From Flavobacteriaceae bacterium UBA4166 (GTDB taxonomy: Bacteria > Bacteroidota > Bacteroidia > Flavobacteriales > Flavobacteriaceae): 62,394 nt of DNA. Location: positions 1,158 through 63,551 of the forward strand of contig DFVG01000011.1 of the NCBI GenBank assembly GCA_002379985.1, given 5' to 3'. Under the pieces are notes generated by a model. That model did not search any database. It had not been told where the DNA came from and worked only from the letters and a program-made list of their open reading frames with translations. This document shows positions 1 to 9,010 of this stretch, one piece after another (position 1 is the first letter of the stretch; each line of letters starts with the position of its first letter). The position numbers and the translations under genes are program-made.

Positions 1-1196
1 TAGAGCAAATAGAACCTATGGAAGTGGTTCAGAAATACTCTATTGATTTTCACAATGTGATGTCGCAATTCAATGCACTTCCTCCCAGTATTGAGCCTAC
101 TGCAACCGGACACATCATCGAACAGATCGAAATCGTTGAAAAGATCATTAAAGAGGGCTATGCGTATGAAACCAATGGCTCTGTGTATTTTGATGTGATG
201 AAGTTCAACGAAGATCATGAATATGGTAAATTGAGTGGTCGGCAGTTAGAAGACATGATCGCAAATACGCGGGAACTAGCAGCACAAAGTGATAAGAGAA
301 ACCCCCAGGATTTTGCCCTATGGAAAAAAGCCGAACCACAGCACATCATGCGTTGGCCTTCTCCATGGAGCGATGGATTTCCGGGATGGCACTTGGAATG
401 TACTGCAATGAGCACAAAATACCTCGGTAATGAATTTGATATTCACGGTGGGGGAATGGATTTGAAATTTCCACACCATGAATGCGAGATCGCGCAAGCG
501 GAAGCCAGCAATAAAAAAAGCCCGGTACACTACTGGATGCACGCCAATATGTTGACGCTGAATGGCAAAAAAATGTCAAAATCGACCGGAAATAATATTC
601 TTCCGAATGAATTATTCTCCGGAAATAACGAGTTGATGCAAAAACCATTTTCTCCGGTGGTTGCGAAATTCTTTATGTATCAAGCGCACTATCGAAGTAT
701 TCTCGATTTTTCACAAGACGCTTTGGAAGCCGCTGAAAAAGGGTTTCATCGATTAATGGATGCGTACCGAATGGTTTCGGACCTTACTTCCTCAGAAAAA
801 AACAGTTTAGATATAGCGGCATGGCAACAACGTTGCTACGATGCGATGAATGACGATTTTAACAGTCCGATACTCATTGCTCAATTATTTGAAGCAGTTA
901 AAATGATCCACGCGGTCGCGGAAGGAAACGAACAACTTCTTCAGAAAGACATTGACACCTTGCAGCAAACACTGCACGATTTCATCTTTGATGTGTTGGG
1001 CTTACAAGATATCGCTTTAGAACAAGAAGGTGACAGTGATAAGTTGACGCAAGCCATTCAAATCTTGATCGATATTCGAAATAAAGCTCGGGCCAACAAG
1101 GATTTCAGCACTAGTGACGAGATACGCGATGCCTTACAGGAAGCCGGGATTCAATTGAAAGACGGTAAAGACGGTACCACCTTTAGCCTGAATTAA
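1..1196 (+). CDS. cysS: Cysteinyl-tRNA synthetase (5' end missing)
   Basis: Class I aminoacyl-tRNA synthetase that charges tRNA-Cys in the cytoplasm. The window begins inside the gene: the frame is open from base 3, ahead of the first ATG at 18, and already encodes family sequence, so the N-terminal part including the HIGH motif is upstream. Visible are the zinc-ligand region HLECTAMS (Cys codon at 399) and HGGGMDLKFPHH, then the KMSKS loop at 570-584, followed by the helical anticodon-binding domain. The C-terminus is complete, with the stop at 1194-1196. yidD follows after 6 bases and is probably co-transcribed. The identification is secure. Confidence 0.97.
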   Translation, partial: EQIEPMEVVQKYSIDFHNVMSQFNALPPSIEPTATGHIIEQIEIVEKIIKEGYAYETNGSVYFDVMKFNEDHEYGKLSGRQLEDMIANTRELAAQSDKRNPQDFALWKKAEPQHIMRWPSPWSDGFPGWHLECTAMSTKYLGNEFDIHGGGMDLKFPHHECEIAQAEASNKKSPVHYWMHANMLTLNGKKMSKSTGNNILPNELFSGNNELMQKPFSPVVAKFFMYQAHYRSILDFSQDALEAAEKGFHRLMDAYRMVSDLTSSEKNSLDIAAWQQRCYDAMNDDFNSPILIAQLFEAVKMIHAVAEGNEQLLQKDIDTLQQTLHDFIFDVLGLQDIALEQEGDSDKLTQAIQILIDIRNKARANKDFSTSDEIRDALQEAGIQLKDGKDGTTFSLN

Positions 1197-1202
1197 AAGA
1201 CG

Positions 1203-1457
1203 ATGAAACGACGACTCGCAACAATTATGATTGGCTTGATTGAGTTGTATCAAGAACTACTCTCCCCTATCCTGCCCAGTACGTGCCGTTACCAACCTAC
1301 CTGCTCGCATTATGGAATTGAAGCCTTGCGTGAGCACGGACTGATCAAAGGCAGTCGGTTACTATTAAAACGCATCTCAAGATGTCACCCATGGGGCGGG
1401 AGCGGCTATGACCCTGTTCCGCCCGCTTCCGAAAAAGAACCACCGGTCTCCCCGTAA
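1203..1457 (+). CDS. yidD: Membrane protein insertion efficiency factor YidD
   Basis: Small (84 aa) peripheral inner-membrane protein of the YidD family, which assists YidC-dependent membrane protein insertion. The family signature is plain: an amphipathic N-terminal helix, then YQELLSPILPSTCRYQPTCS with its conserved cysteines, then the RCHPWGGSGYDPVP motif. It starts 6 bases after cysS, so the two are probably one transcript. In many bacteria yidD sits with rnpA and yidC; here it is next to cysS and lgt, so it stays near a membrane-biogenesis gene. Confidence 0.95.
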   Translation: MKRRLATIMIGLIELYQELLSPILPSTCRYQPTCSHYGIEALREHGLIKGSRLLLKRISRCHPWGGSGYDPVPPASEKEPPVSP

Positions 1458-1514
1458 TCACTTACGTATTTTGCTATCTTTACCTTTCAGAATAAAAACT
1501 AGCAGCACTCCAAC

Positions 1515-1526
1515 CTAAAATTTTAG
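1515..1526. repeat. 12-bp perfect palindrome before lgt
   Basis: CTAAAATTTTAG lies 3 bases before the lgt start codon. A TATCTTTA box resembling the flavobacterial -7 element lies upstream at 1475-1482, with no clear TTG at the expected distance. The palindrome could be a small operator or an AT-rich chance event. Function is unknown. Confidence 0.3.
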
Positions 1527-1529
1527 TCT

Positions 1530-2363
1530 ATGACGCATTTTATGAGCTTTGTTTGGAATCCCAACGAAGGCCTTGATCTTGGTTTTTTTGAAATAAAATA
1601 TTACAGCCTCATGTTCGTGGTAGCCTTTACCTTGGGATGGTTTGTCATGAAGCGAATTTTTAAGAATGAAGGCATTCCTTCAGAAAAGCTGGACAAACTT
1701 TTCATATACACAGTGATCGCTACCTTGGTGGGTGCCCGTTTAGGACATGTTATTTTTTATCAAACCGAATTATTATGGGAAGATCCACTATCAGTGATCC
1801 TTCCTATCCGAACCGTGCCAGAATTCGAATATACCGGGTTTCGCGGACTGGCCAGTCACGGTGCTGCCATCGGGATCATTCTAGCCATGTATTTGTATAG
1901 CAAGCGTGTTTTGCAAAAACCCATGCTCTGGATCTTGGATCGTATTGTAATCGCGGTTGCTTTAGGCGGAATATTTGTACGTATCGGAAATTTTATTAAT
2001 TCTGAAATTATCGGAAAGCCTACCAACAGCGACTTCGGAGTGATCTTTATGAAGCTAAACGAAGATTTTGCGCGTCATCCGGCACAATTATATGAATCTA
2101 CCGGGTATTTGATCGTCTTTATCATCCTGTATTATATTTATTGGAAAACCACGAAACGGAATCAGTTAGGTTATATCTTCGGCTTATTCTTAGCGCTACT
2201 CTGGAGCGTTCGGTTTATTGTTGAATTTGTAAAGGAAGCCCAGGTAGATGAGCGCGCCGATTGGTTCCTGAATACCGGACAATGGCTCAGTATTCCTTTT
2301 ATCCTTATCGGAATCTATCTTATGATTCGTTCTTCGAAAAAACAACTTCCCACTCATGAATAA
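1530..2363 (+). CDS. lgt: Prolipoprotein diacylglyceryl transferase
   Basis: Integral inner-membrane enzyme that transfers diacylglycerol from phosphatidylglycerol to the lipobox cysteine, the first step of lipoprotein maturation. At 277 aa it has the family length and about seven membrane segments. The conserved GARLGHVIFYQ segment, the FRGLASHGAAIG stretch (catalytic His region) and the Lgt signature RIGNFINSEIIG are visible. Its last 8 bases overlap the start of the DUF192 lipoprotein gene, so the two are translationally coupled. The window encodes many lipoproteins that would be substrates. Confidence 0.96.
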   Translation: MTHFMSFVWNPNEGLDLGFFEIKYYSLMFVVAFTLGWFVMKRIFKNEGIPSEKLDKLFIYTVIATLVGARLGHVIFYQTELLWEDPLSVILPIRTVPEFEYTGFRGLASHGAAIGIILAMYLYSKRVLQKPMLWILDRIVIAVALGGIFVRIGNFINSEIIGKPTNSDFGVIFMKLNEDFARHPAQLYESTGYLIVFIILYYIYWKTTKRNQLGYIFGLFLALLWSVRFIVEFVKEAQVDERADWFLNTGQWLSIPFILIGIYLMIRSSKKQLPTHE

Positions 2364-2850
2364 ATCGATCATCGCAGGAACGCTTCTTGCCGCGACAAGT
2401 GTATGCTTTATGCAGTGTAAGGATGCCACTTCCGAAGAAAAAGTACTGACAAAAAAAGTCGCGTTTAAAAAAGAGGGAACGCTACAACTAAAAAAAGCAG
2501 CAACCGACTCAGTGGTCGCCGAGCTAGATATTGAGATTGCAGACGACGAATATCAAACGCAAACGGGCTTGATGTACCGTACATCAATGCAGCAGGATCG
2601 AGGGATGTTATTCATATTTGAAGACGAACGTCCACGGAGCTTTTATATGAAAAATACACAATTCGCTTTAGATATCATCTATTTAGATGCCGCTCAAAAA
2701 GTGGTTAGCATTCAGAAAAATGCGCAACCTATGGATCCTACATCGCTTCCTTCGGAAGGAAATGCGAAATACGTGTTAGAAGTGAATGCGGGGTTAAGTG
2801 ATCAATGGAACCTCGAGAAAGGGGACATGATGATCTTTGTCATGGAATAG
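2356..2850 (+). CDS. DUF192 family putative lipoprotein
   Basis: A 164 aa exported protein with a DUF192 domain (about residues 45-162), shown by the GLMYRTSMQQDRGMLFIFE and FYMKNTQFALDIIYLD segments typical of the family, whose biochemical role is not established. The N-terminus is a hydrophobic signal ending in FMQC, followed by KDATSEE, so Cys21 is the likely lipidation site (Cys17 is an alternative). It overlaps lgt by 8 bases. The gene ends just before a strong bidirectional terminator shared with the convergent secDF. Confidence 0.88.
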   Translation: MNKSIIAGTLLAATSVCFMQCKDATSEEKVLTKKVAFKKEGTLQLKKAATDSVVAELDIEIADDEYQTQTGLMYRTSMQQDRGMLFIFEDERPRSFYMKNTQFALDIIYLDAAQKVVSIQKNAQPMDPTSLPSEGNAKYVLEVNAGLSDQWNLEKGDMMIFVME

Positions 2851-2869
2851 AAAATAATAATAAAACTAA

Positions 2870-2899
2870 AAAAGCCCGGCACAAATGCCGGGCTTTTTT
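2870..2899. terminator. Bidirectional terminator between DUF192 gene and secDF
   Basis: Perfect 8-bp stem GCCCGGCA / TGCCGGGC at 2874-2881 and 2886-2893, flanked by an A-run on the left and a T-run on the right. It can therefore stop transcription arriving from both convergent genes. Confidence 0.93.
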
Positions 2900-2918
2900 A
2901 GTTCAATAGCACACGTTA

Positions 2919-5900
2919 TTACGCTGCTTTCTCGTCTTCGTTCTCTTCTTCAGACTTCTTATCTGTCAAATCAATTCCGCGTTTTTTCACTGTATCGAAG
3001 AACACCGGAGTTGCAATAAATACCGATGAATATGTACCTACGATCACTCCAACCATCAAGGCGAAGATCAACCCACGGATCGATTCGGCACCAATAAAGA
3101 AGATACACATCAATACAATAAGTGTGGTCATCGAGGTATTTAAGGTACGACTAAGCGTGCTGTTCAATGCACTGTTAATGATGCGGTTCATCTTCCAACC
3201 CGGATGCTCGTTAAAGAACTCACGAATTCGGTCAAACACAACCACGGTATCGTTCAGGGAGTATCCAATTACCGTCAAGATCGCCGCAATAAACGATTGA
3301 TCGATCTCCATATTGAAAGGCATTACTTTATACGTGAGGGAGAAGATCCCCAACACAATCAGCACATCGTGGAATACAGCCGCAACGGCACCCAAACTAA
3401 ACTGCCATCTTCTAAAGCGTAGCAAAATGTATAGGAAAACCACGATCAACGATCCAAGAACCGCCCAGAAAGACGATTTTTTAATGTCATCGGCGATCGT
3501 CGGACTTACTTTATAGTATTCCATTCGGCCCGCCACTTTGTTATCGTCATCCGCGATAAAATCTTCGTAGGTCATTCCGGAAGGCAATTGGTCTGAAAGT
3601 CCTTCGAACAACAATTGTTCTACTTCCTGATCTACCTCAGCTCCTGTTTCATCGATCTTATACTTGGTCGTAATTTTCAACTGATTGTCTCCACCATACG
3701 TTTTTGCTTCCGCACTTCCGAAGACATCCACCAACTGACCTTGCACCTGCGTGGCACTCACATCCTTATCAAATCGAACGGTATACGTTCTACCTCCAAC
3801 GAAGTCAACTCCTTGGTTTAGTCCAACGGTAAACAAAGACCCTAAACTAATAGCGATCAAAATACCGGAGATCACATAAGCGATCTTACGCTTTCCGAGG
3901 AAATTGATATTCACATTCTTGAACCAATTCTTGGTAATTCCTGTGGAACAGGTAAGTGGCTTTCCGTTCTTCGAATATCTATCGATAAACAAACGCGTAA
4001 TGAAAATAGCCGTAAATAAAGAGGTGGCAATACCAATCAATAAGGTAGTTGCAAATCCTTTAATAGGTCCTGTTCCGAAGACCAAAAGAATAAGACCCGT
4101 AAGCGCCGTTGTAATGTTCGCATCCAAGATGGACGAAAGCGCATTGTTAAATCCGTCCTTAATGGCATCTTTTTGCGTCTTTCCTTTGGCCAATTCTTCT
4201 CGAATGCGCTCAAAGATCAGTACGTTCGCATCTACCGAAATACCAATGGTTAATACGATACCCGCAATACCCGGTAAGGTAAGTACTGCTCCTAATCCGG
4301 CTAACACACCAAAAATAAATAGGATGTTTACGGCTAAGGCAATGTCGGCAAAAGCACCTGCTTTTCCGTAGTAAAAGATCATCCAAAGCAACACAAGACC
4401 TAAGGCGATTAAGAAGGAGATCATCCCACTATTAATGGCCTCTTGTCCTAAGGTAGGTCCTACAAATTCTGCTTGAATAATATCTGCGGAAGCAGGAAGT
4501 TTTCCGGCACGTAGCACGTTAGCTAAATCCTGACCCTCTGTAATGGTAAAGTCACCTGTAATCTGGCTACGTCCTCCGGAAATCGGTCCTGACGTTACAC
4601 CCGGTGCAGAATATACCACATCGTCTAACACGATCGCAATCTGACTTTGATTGGTGTAGGCGTTTCCGGTAAGTTCTTCCCAAACCTTCGCTCCTTGTCC
4701 GTTCATCTGCATATCTACGGCCACACGACCAACTTGATCGTACGCCTGTTGCGCATCGGTTACCACTCCTCCACTCAATGGCGGTTGTAGGTTTCTACCT
4801 CTCTTAAGCGCATAAAGCCCGGTGATCTCTTCTTCTAATTCTTCATTATACTCAGGTAATTCCCAAACAAATTTGGTATAGCGTTGATCTCCAGAAAGCA
4901 GCGCACGCACTTGTGGCATGCGCAGGTATTCGTTAATCTGCGCGGTATCACTAACTGCAAAACGCGCGATCACCGGCTGTCCTTGGAAACCGGGAGACAC
5001 CATTTTTGCTAAAATTGGATTAGCCTTTGCAGGGTCTTCATCGGCATCTTCAATTTCGTCACCTCCCAAAAGATCTTGAATATCTTGGTCTTCGGAAGTC
5101 GTCGTAGTATCTTGTGCTTCCTCACCTTCTTCCAGTTCTTCTGTTGGAATTGTCAGTTCTTTTACTTTAGAATCGGCAGCGACCAAGAAGTCCTGCATCT
5201 CTTCAAATTTATAGACATCCCAGAACTCTAACTGAGCGGTACTTTGCAATAATTTCTTCACACGCTCTACATCTTTTGCTCCCGGTAGTTCTACCAAGAT
5301 TCGGGCAGAATTTCCAAGACGCTGGATGTTTGGCTGTGTTACTCCAAATTTGTCAATACGCTTACGCAATACTTCAAAAGCAGAGGTAATGGATTCGTCG
5401 ATCTTACGTTCGATGACGGTTTTTACTTCTGCATTCGACATCGATACATCGATATCATCTTCAAGATTCTTGTTGAAGAAAATATCCGGAGCCGCCAATT
5501 TGTTGTCTCCCGGAATCGCTTCGAACGCTTGGAAAAATGATTCAAGATAGGTGTCCTGACTGTTCTTCTGAAGTTCAACCGCATTGTCCAATGCTTGGTT
5601 GAAGGCAGGAGACTTGGTGTTGTTCGCCAAGCCTTTCAGAATGTCTTGCACAGAAACCTGAAGGATCACATTGATTCCTCCTTTAAGGTCTAATCCTTTG
5701 TTTAATTCTTTTTCTTTAGCCGTACGGTAGTCAATTCCTAAAAATTGAGGCGTCGCTCCAACGGAGTCGAGATACCGACTTTCAGCAATGCTGCGTTCGT
5801 CCGGCTGGTTTTCCGAATACATACTTTTAGCGTATGCTTCGGCATCGTTTTCAACGGTATTCGCGATGTAGGTAAAGGAAAGTTGATATAAACTTACCAA

Positions 5901-5945
5901 TCCGAATAAAATCGCAAATACAGTTACTAGTCCTTTATTTTGCAT
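2919..5945 (-). CDS. secDF: Protein translocase subunit SecDF (fused SecD-SecF)
   Basis: Inner-membrane accessory of the Sec translocon that uses the proton motive force to pull secreted proteins across. SecD and SecF are fused into one chain of 1008 aa, as is usual in Bacteroidota. Visible are the N-terminal membrane helix, LNKGLDLKGGINVILQV, the conserved VDANVLIFERIREE motif of the SecD half, and the matching SLNDTVVVFDRIRE of the SecF half. An in-frame TTG at 5981 would lengthen it by 12 residues, but a consensus promoter lies at 5979-6009, so the ATG at 5945 was chosen. A strongly acidic insertion lies in the first periplasmic domain (about residues 255-310). Confidence 0.96.
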   Translation of the reverse strand: MQNKGLVTVFAILFGLVSLYQLSFTYIANTVENDAEAYAKSMYSENQPDERSIAESRYLDSVGATPQFLGIDYRTAKEKELNKGLDLKGGINVILQVSVQDILKGLANNTKSPAFNQALDNAVELQKNSQDTYLESFFQAFEAIPGDNKLAAPDIFFNKNLEDDIDVSMSNAEVKTVIERKIDESITSAFEVLRKRIDKFGVTQPNIQRLGNSARILVELPGAKDVERVKKLLQSTAQLEFWDVYKFEEMQDFLVAADSKVKELTIPTEELEEGEEAQDTTTTSEDQDIQDLLGGDEIEDADEDPAKANPILAKMVSPGFQGQPVIARFAVSDTAQINEYLRMPQVRALLSGDQRYTKFVWELPEYNEELEEEITGLYALKRGRNLQPPLSGGVVTDAQQAYDQVGRVAVDMQMNGQGAKVWEELTGNAYTNQSQIAIVLDDVVYSAPGVTSGPISGGRSQITGDFTITEGQDLANVLRAGKLPASADIIQAEFVGPTLGQEAINSGMISFLIALGLVLLWMIFYYGKAGAFADIALAVNILFIFGVLAGLGAVLTLPGIAGIVLTIGISVDANVLIFERIREELAKGKTQKDAIKDGFNNALSSILDANITTALTGLILLVFGTGPIKGFATTLLIGIATSLFTAIFITRLFIDRYSKNGKPLTCSTGITKNWFKNVNINFLGKRKIAYVISGILIAISLGSLFTVGLNQGVDFVGGRTYTVRFDKDVSATQVQGQLVDVFGSAEAKTYGGDNQLKITTKYKIDETGAEVDQEVEQLLFEGLSDQLPSGMTYEDFIADDDNKVAGRMEYYKVSPTIADDIKKSSFWAVLGSLIVVFLYILLRFRRWQFSLGAVAAVFHDVLIVLGIFSLTYKVMPFNMEIDQSFIAAILTVIGYSLNDTVVVFDRIREFFNEHPGWKMNRIINSALNSTLSRTLNTSMTTLIVLMCIFFIGAESIRGLIFALMVGVIVGTYSSVFIATPVFFDTVKKRGIDLTDKKSEEENEDEKAA

Positions 5946-5978
5946 GAGTTTATGGTTTTGGTCTTCTAAAAAATCGGG

Positions 5979-6009
5979 CAAATATAATAGTTACCCTATA
6001 ATTCGACAA
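5979..6009 (-). promoter_or_regulatory. Flavobacterial promoter of secDF
   Basis: On the minus strand, TTG at 6009-6007 and TATATTTG at 5986-5979 are 20 bp apart, matching the Bacteroidota vegetative consensus TTG - N17-23 - TAnnTTTG. The predicted start of transcription is just downstream, leaving a leader of about 25-30 bases to the ATG at 5945. Confidence 0.75.
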
Positions 6010-6103
6010 TGATAATGTAATAAATGAATAAAGGTAATTGCGTCCCTAAAGACACAGATGGAGTCGTAAAAGCCAATTGCTTTGTAGAACTTGAATTTCC
6101 CCT

Positions 6104-6739
6104 TTACGAAATTCCTTCAACCCCAATAGATGTAGGGCCTGCCCTAATTTCAGGAATGAGTAATTGAAGATTCTTATAGCCAAGATAAGGGATAGCGGTT
6201 GCAATCTCTTTGACCTCGGCAACCGAAATAATGGTAGTAAATATAGGAAGACGCCCTGCAGCATACACTACAGAATGATCTCCTCTAAATTTTGTGTTGG
6301 AATACTGAAAACTTTCTCCGTTCAAATGCCAAGGCGCATCTGAGTCGCTCTGTAACTCAACGACGTTCAACTGATACGTTACTTCCTTCTCTTGCTCCTG
6401 TTCTCCAGAAGAATTTTTTCCGAAAGGAACGGTTGTAAGATCGAGAGCGAAGGTATTGTCAGCACCTAGCATTCGGGCTATTTCTACACTTTCAAGGTCG
6501 CTGTAATAAAGGATCTTGAGCAAGCCGTCTCCAGAATCTATCACTTGAACATGCGAAACTCCTATGGATGCCAGGCGTTGTTCAATGTTGGCAATAGCTT
6601 GATCCGCATCTGAAGCGGATATCGCCTCTTGCTGAAACTGAAGTAAAATTTCTTGATTGGGTACCTGAGAATAATCCTTACTAGCGCCTAAAATCGCCAG
6701 AAGAATCAAGGAAATAGTGATGTACCCTTTTTGTAACAC
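6104..6739 (-). CDS. Conserved hypothetical exported protein
   Basis: A 211 aa protein I do not recognise. It starts at a GTG (6739-6737); no ATG is available before the hydrophobic segment ITISLILLAILGA, which looks like a signal peptide or membrane anchor. The rest is soluble, with a helical region containing ISASDADQAIANIEQRLASIGVSHVQVI, a mixed central part and a C-terminus rich in Ile and Pro. A perfect TATATTTG box lies only 4 bases upstream of the GTG (6751-6744), so the message may have almost no leader. It lies between mdh (with its terminator) and secDF on the same strand. Confidence 0.7.
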   Translation of the reverse strand: MLQKGYITISLILLAILGASKDYSQVPNQEILLQFQQEAISASDADQAIANIEQRLASIGVSHVQVIDSGDGLLKILYYSDLESVEIARMLGADNTFALDLTTVPFGKNSSGEQEQEKEVTYQLNVVELQSDSDAPWHLNGESFQYSNTKFRGDHSVVYAAGRLPIFTTIISVAEVKEIATAIPYLGYKNLQLLIPEIRAGPTSIGVEGIS

Positions 6740-6750
6740 GCGCCAAATAT

Positions 6751-6778
6751 AAACAATAAAGACCGTATTGCTACGGTC
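6751..6778 (-). terminator. Terminator of mdh
   Basis: On the minus strand a 7-bp stem GACCGTA / TACGGTC (6778-6772 and 6767-6761) with a 4-base loop is followed by a T-rich tail, about 30 bases after the mdh stop. Confidence 0.75.
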
Positions 6779-6808
6779 TCTATTACAATTTAATAGGTTC
6801 TGTATTTC

Positions 6809-7735
6809 TTAAACCTCTAAAAGTCCGTTGGTTTTCTGAACCCCTTCGGCGCTTTCTTTCATGTGGTCTTTTTCTGCATCGGTCAATTCGATCTCTACGA
6901 TCTCTTCAATTCCGTTTTTCCCCAATAATACGGGAACTCCAATACACAGATCGTTCAAACCGTATTCTCCTTCTAACAAGGCAGAACAAGGAAACATCTT
7001 TTTCTGATCACAAGCGATGGCTTGCACCAGTCCGGAAACCGCAGCTCCCGGAGCATACCATGCAGAGGTTCCTAATAATTTCGTCAAGGTTGCTCCCCCC
7101 ACTTTAGTATCTTCTTTTACTTGGTTAAGACGTTCGTCTGAAATAAATTTAGAGACCGGCACACTGTTACGTGTAGCAAGGCGTGTTAATGGCACCATCC
7201 CTTTATCGCTGTGTCCACCAATCACCATTCCATCAACATCGCTGATAGGTGCTTCTAAAGCTTCCGCTAAGCGATACTTGAAACGAGCACTATCTAGGGC
7301 ACCGCCCATCCCGATGATACGGTTTTTAGGAAGTCCGGTTGTTTTATGCACCAAGTAGGTCATCGTGTCCATCGGGTTGCTCACTACAATGATGATGGTG
7401 TTCGGAGAATGTTCGATCAAACTTGAAGAAACCGATTTTACGATCCCGGCATTGATCCCAATCAATTCTTCACGAGTCATCCCCGGTTTTCTAGGAATTC
7501 CGGAAGTTATCACACAAATATCACTATTGGCTGTTTTACTGTAATCACTAGTGGAACCTGTAATTTTCGTGTCGAACCCGTTCAAGGAAGCGGTCTGCAT
7601 TAGATCCATGGCCTTCCCTTCGGCAAACCCTTCTTTAATATCTAGTAAAACAACTTCGCTGGCAAAATCTTTAATGGCAATGTACTCGGCACAACTCGCA
7701 CCTACCGCACCTGCTCCTACAACTGTAACTTTCAT
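6809..7735 (-). CDS. mdh: Malate dehydrogenase
   Basis: Cytoplasmic NAD-dependent enzyme of the citric acid cycle that interconverts malate and oxaloacetate. The 308 aa length and motifs fit the lactate-dehydrogenase-like (MDH III) type: Rossmann motif GAGAVGAS at residues 7-14, substrate arginines in PRKPGMTR (81-89), NPMD (120-123), the third arginine near residue 151 and the catalytic histidine in GGHSD (His175). It ends at its own terminator. Citrate synthase from the same cycle is also in the window but far away. Confidence 0.97.
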   Translation of the reverse strand: MKVTVVGAGAVGASCAEYIAIKDFASEVVLLDIKEGFAEGKAMDLMQTASLNGFDTKITGSTSDYSKTANSDICVITSGIPRKPGMTREELIGINAGIVKSVSSSLIEHSPNTIIIVVSNPMDTMTYLVHKTTGLPKNRIIGMGGALDSARFKYRLAEALEAPISDVDGMVIGGHSDKGMVPLTRLATRNSVPVSKFISDERLNQVKEDTKVGGATLTKLLGTSAWYAPGAAVSGLVQAIACDQKKMFPCSALLEGEYGLNDLCIGVPVLLGKNGIEEIVEIELTDAEKDHMKESAEGVQKTNGLLEV

Positions 7736-7795
7736 TAGTATGGAATCTTTTATTTATAGTTTATTTTGAAATATTTGAATCTGTTTTTCGAGCCA

Positions 7796-7803
7796 CAAAA
7801 TTA
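7796..7803 (-). promoter_or_regulatory. Possible -7 element upstream of mdh
   Basis: The minus strand reads TAATTTTG, a perfect TAnnTTTG, 60 bases before the mdh ATG. No TTG is present at the usual distance, so it is only a candidate. Confidence 0.35.
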
Positions 7804-7916
7804 CGAAAACCATTTTGCTTTCAGGCAGATTGCGCATTCGTTTTTTGATCTCTTCGGAAAGATATATGGGTCGAAATGAAATTGTTAGCCCAACTGTTGA
7901 ACGGAATCATTTTCGG

Positions 7917-8936
7917 TTAAATTCCGAAGTGAACCCCTACCGAAGCATTACTGTATTGGGCGATGTTATAATCGGCATGAAGCCCGAAGAACCCAAGTCG
8001 TAGTTCGGCACCAATGGTTGCACGCACTCCCGAAACTTTATTTTGTACCGAAAACGGATTCGTAAACTCGTTCGTGGTTTCTAAAAAAGGAATCCCCGCG
8101 CGCACGCGATACGTTCCCAACACCTCAAAATCTGAAGTTCCGGTCACATACCCTAATCCGCCATACACATTGAATATCTTCATTTTCGTAGAAGCCTGCA
8201 CTTGAAAGGTCCAACTATTCTGAATCAGATCAAACTGTTGGTTTTCCCCTTCAATGATCTCATCATCGGTAAAATCATAATTACCATTAAGTCGGTTATA
8301 TGCCACCATGCCCGATAGGGCTACAGGAAACACCTTCTCACCTGCGCCTAACCATTGCGAAAACTCGTGCTGCAGCCCCACACCAAACAATCCAGTTTTT
8401 ACATCTTCACGTTCTATGTTTGGTAAAAAACGAACTTTCACTTCGGTCGCCTTGAACAATCCCAAACGCGCTTGTAAGAAAGCCGTAGGAAGCATCCGAA
8501 CGTTTACTGCGGCCAGTCCTTGCGGAAGCAAAAACTCGACCTCTTCTGTGAACGGACCATTTTGAACTTCTGCAAAGACGAGCACTTCAGGGTCATTTTC
8601 ACCAAAGGCAGTGGCCACTTGTTTAGAAGTGCTGCCATCGCGAAATTGCAGGTTATTGTAGTCGTTAGTGTTCAATAAAAACGACCGATCTTCTTCTTTT
8701 ATAAACGTGGCGTTTCCGATGATGGAAATATCAAAACGCAAAGGTTTTTTTACTTCGGCCGATTGTATCCAGCCATTTGACATGTTATAAATGCCCGATT
8801 CGGCAGCCGGACTTATATATCCGCGAGCAAAACGTTGCGCATCTTCAATACCCGCCGCCAAAAGGTCTTCAAGGTTTTCTTGGGCCGAAAGTAGGTTGAC
8901 AACAAACAGACAAATCAGAAAGAGAGACTTTTTCAT
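7917..8936 (-). CDS. DUF6588-like putative outer-membrane protein
   Basis: A 339 aa exported protein with a clear signal peptide (about residues 1-18, ending LLSAQ). The mature part is rich in alternating hydrophobic and polar residues and aromatic-ended strands such as VALSGMVAYNRLNGNYDF, TMKIFNVYGGLGYVTG and LRLGFFGLHADYNIAQYSN, as in a beta-barrel, and it ends in GVHFGI. It resembles Bacteroidota proteins annotated DUF6588, of unknown function. The gene stands alone between gyrB and mdh on the same strand, behind the gyrB terminator. Confidence 0.75.
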   Translation of the reverse strand: MKKSLFLICLFVVNLLSAQENLEDLLAAGIEDAQRFARGYISPAAESGIYNMSNGWIQSAEVKKPLRFDISIIGNATFIKEEDRSFLLNTNDYNNLQFRDGSTSKQVATAFGENDPEVLVFAEVQNGPFTEEVEFLLPQGLAAVNVRMLPTAFLQARLGLFKATEVKVRFLPNIEREDVKTGLFGVGLQHEFSQWLGAGEKVFPVALSGMVAYNRLNGNYDFTDDEIIEGENQQFDLIQNSWTFQVQASTKMKIFNVYGGLGYVTGTSDFEVLGTYRVRAGIPFLETTNEFTNPFSVQNKVSGVRATIGAELRLGFFGLHADYNIAQYSNASVGVHFGI

Positions 8937-8954
8937 AATCGCAATTTTCAGTAA

Positions 8955-8985
8955 AATAAAAAACCCGTGACGGACATCACGGGTT
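8955..8985 (-). terminator. Terminator of gyrB
   Basis: Stem CCCGTGA / TCACGGG (8964-8970, 8977-8983) with a 6-base loop. On the minus strand it is followed by a run of Ts, about 25 bases after the gyrB stop. Confidence 0.9.
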
Positions 8986-9010
8986 TTTAGGTAAAGTTTA
9001 ACGGTATTGG

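Noticed and set aside
3904..4371. 155-residue open frame on the plus strand inside secDF
   Set aside because: It is antisense to a certain gene, has no start signal or recognisable motif, and reflects codon bias of the real frame.
5946..5981. TTG start that lengthens SecDF by 12 residues
   Set aside because: It lies inside the consensus promoter and would be at or before the start of the message; the ATG at 5945 leads directly into the first membrane helix.
6024..6167. 47-codon plus-strand frame starting at 6024
   Set aside because: It overlaps the end of the minus-strand hypothetical gene, has no promoter or homology I can see, and is short enough to be chance.
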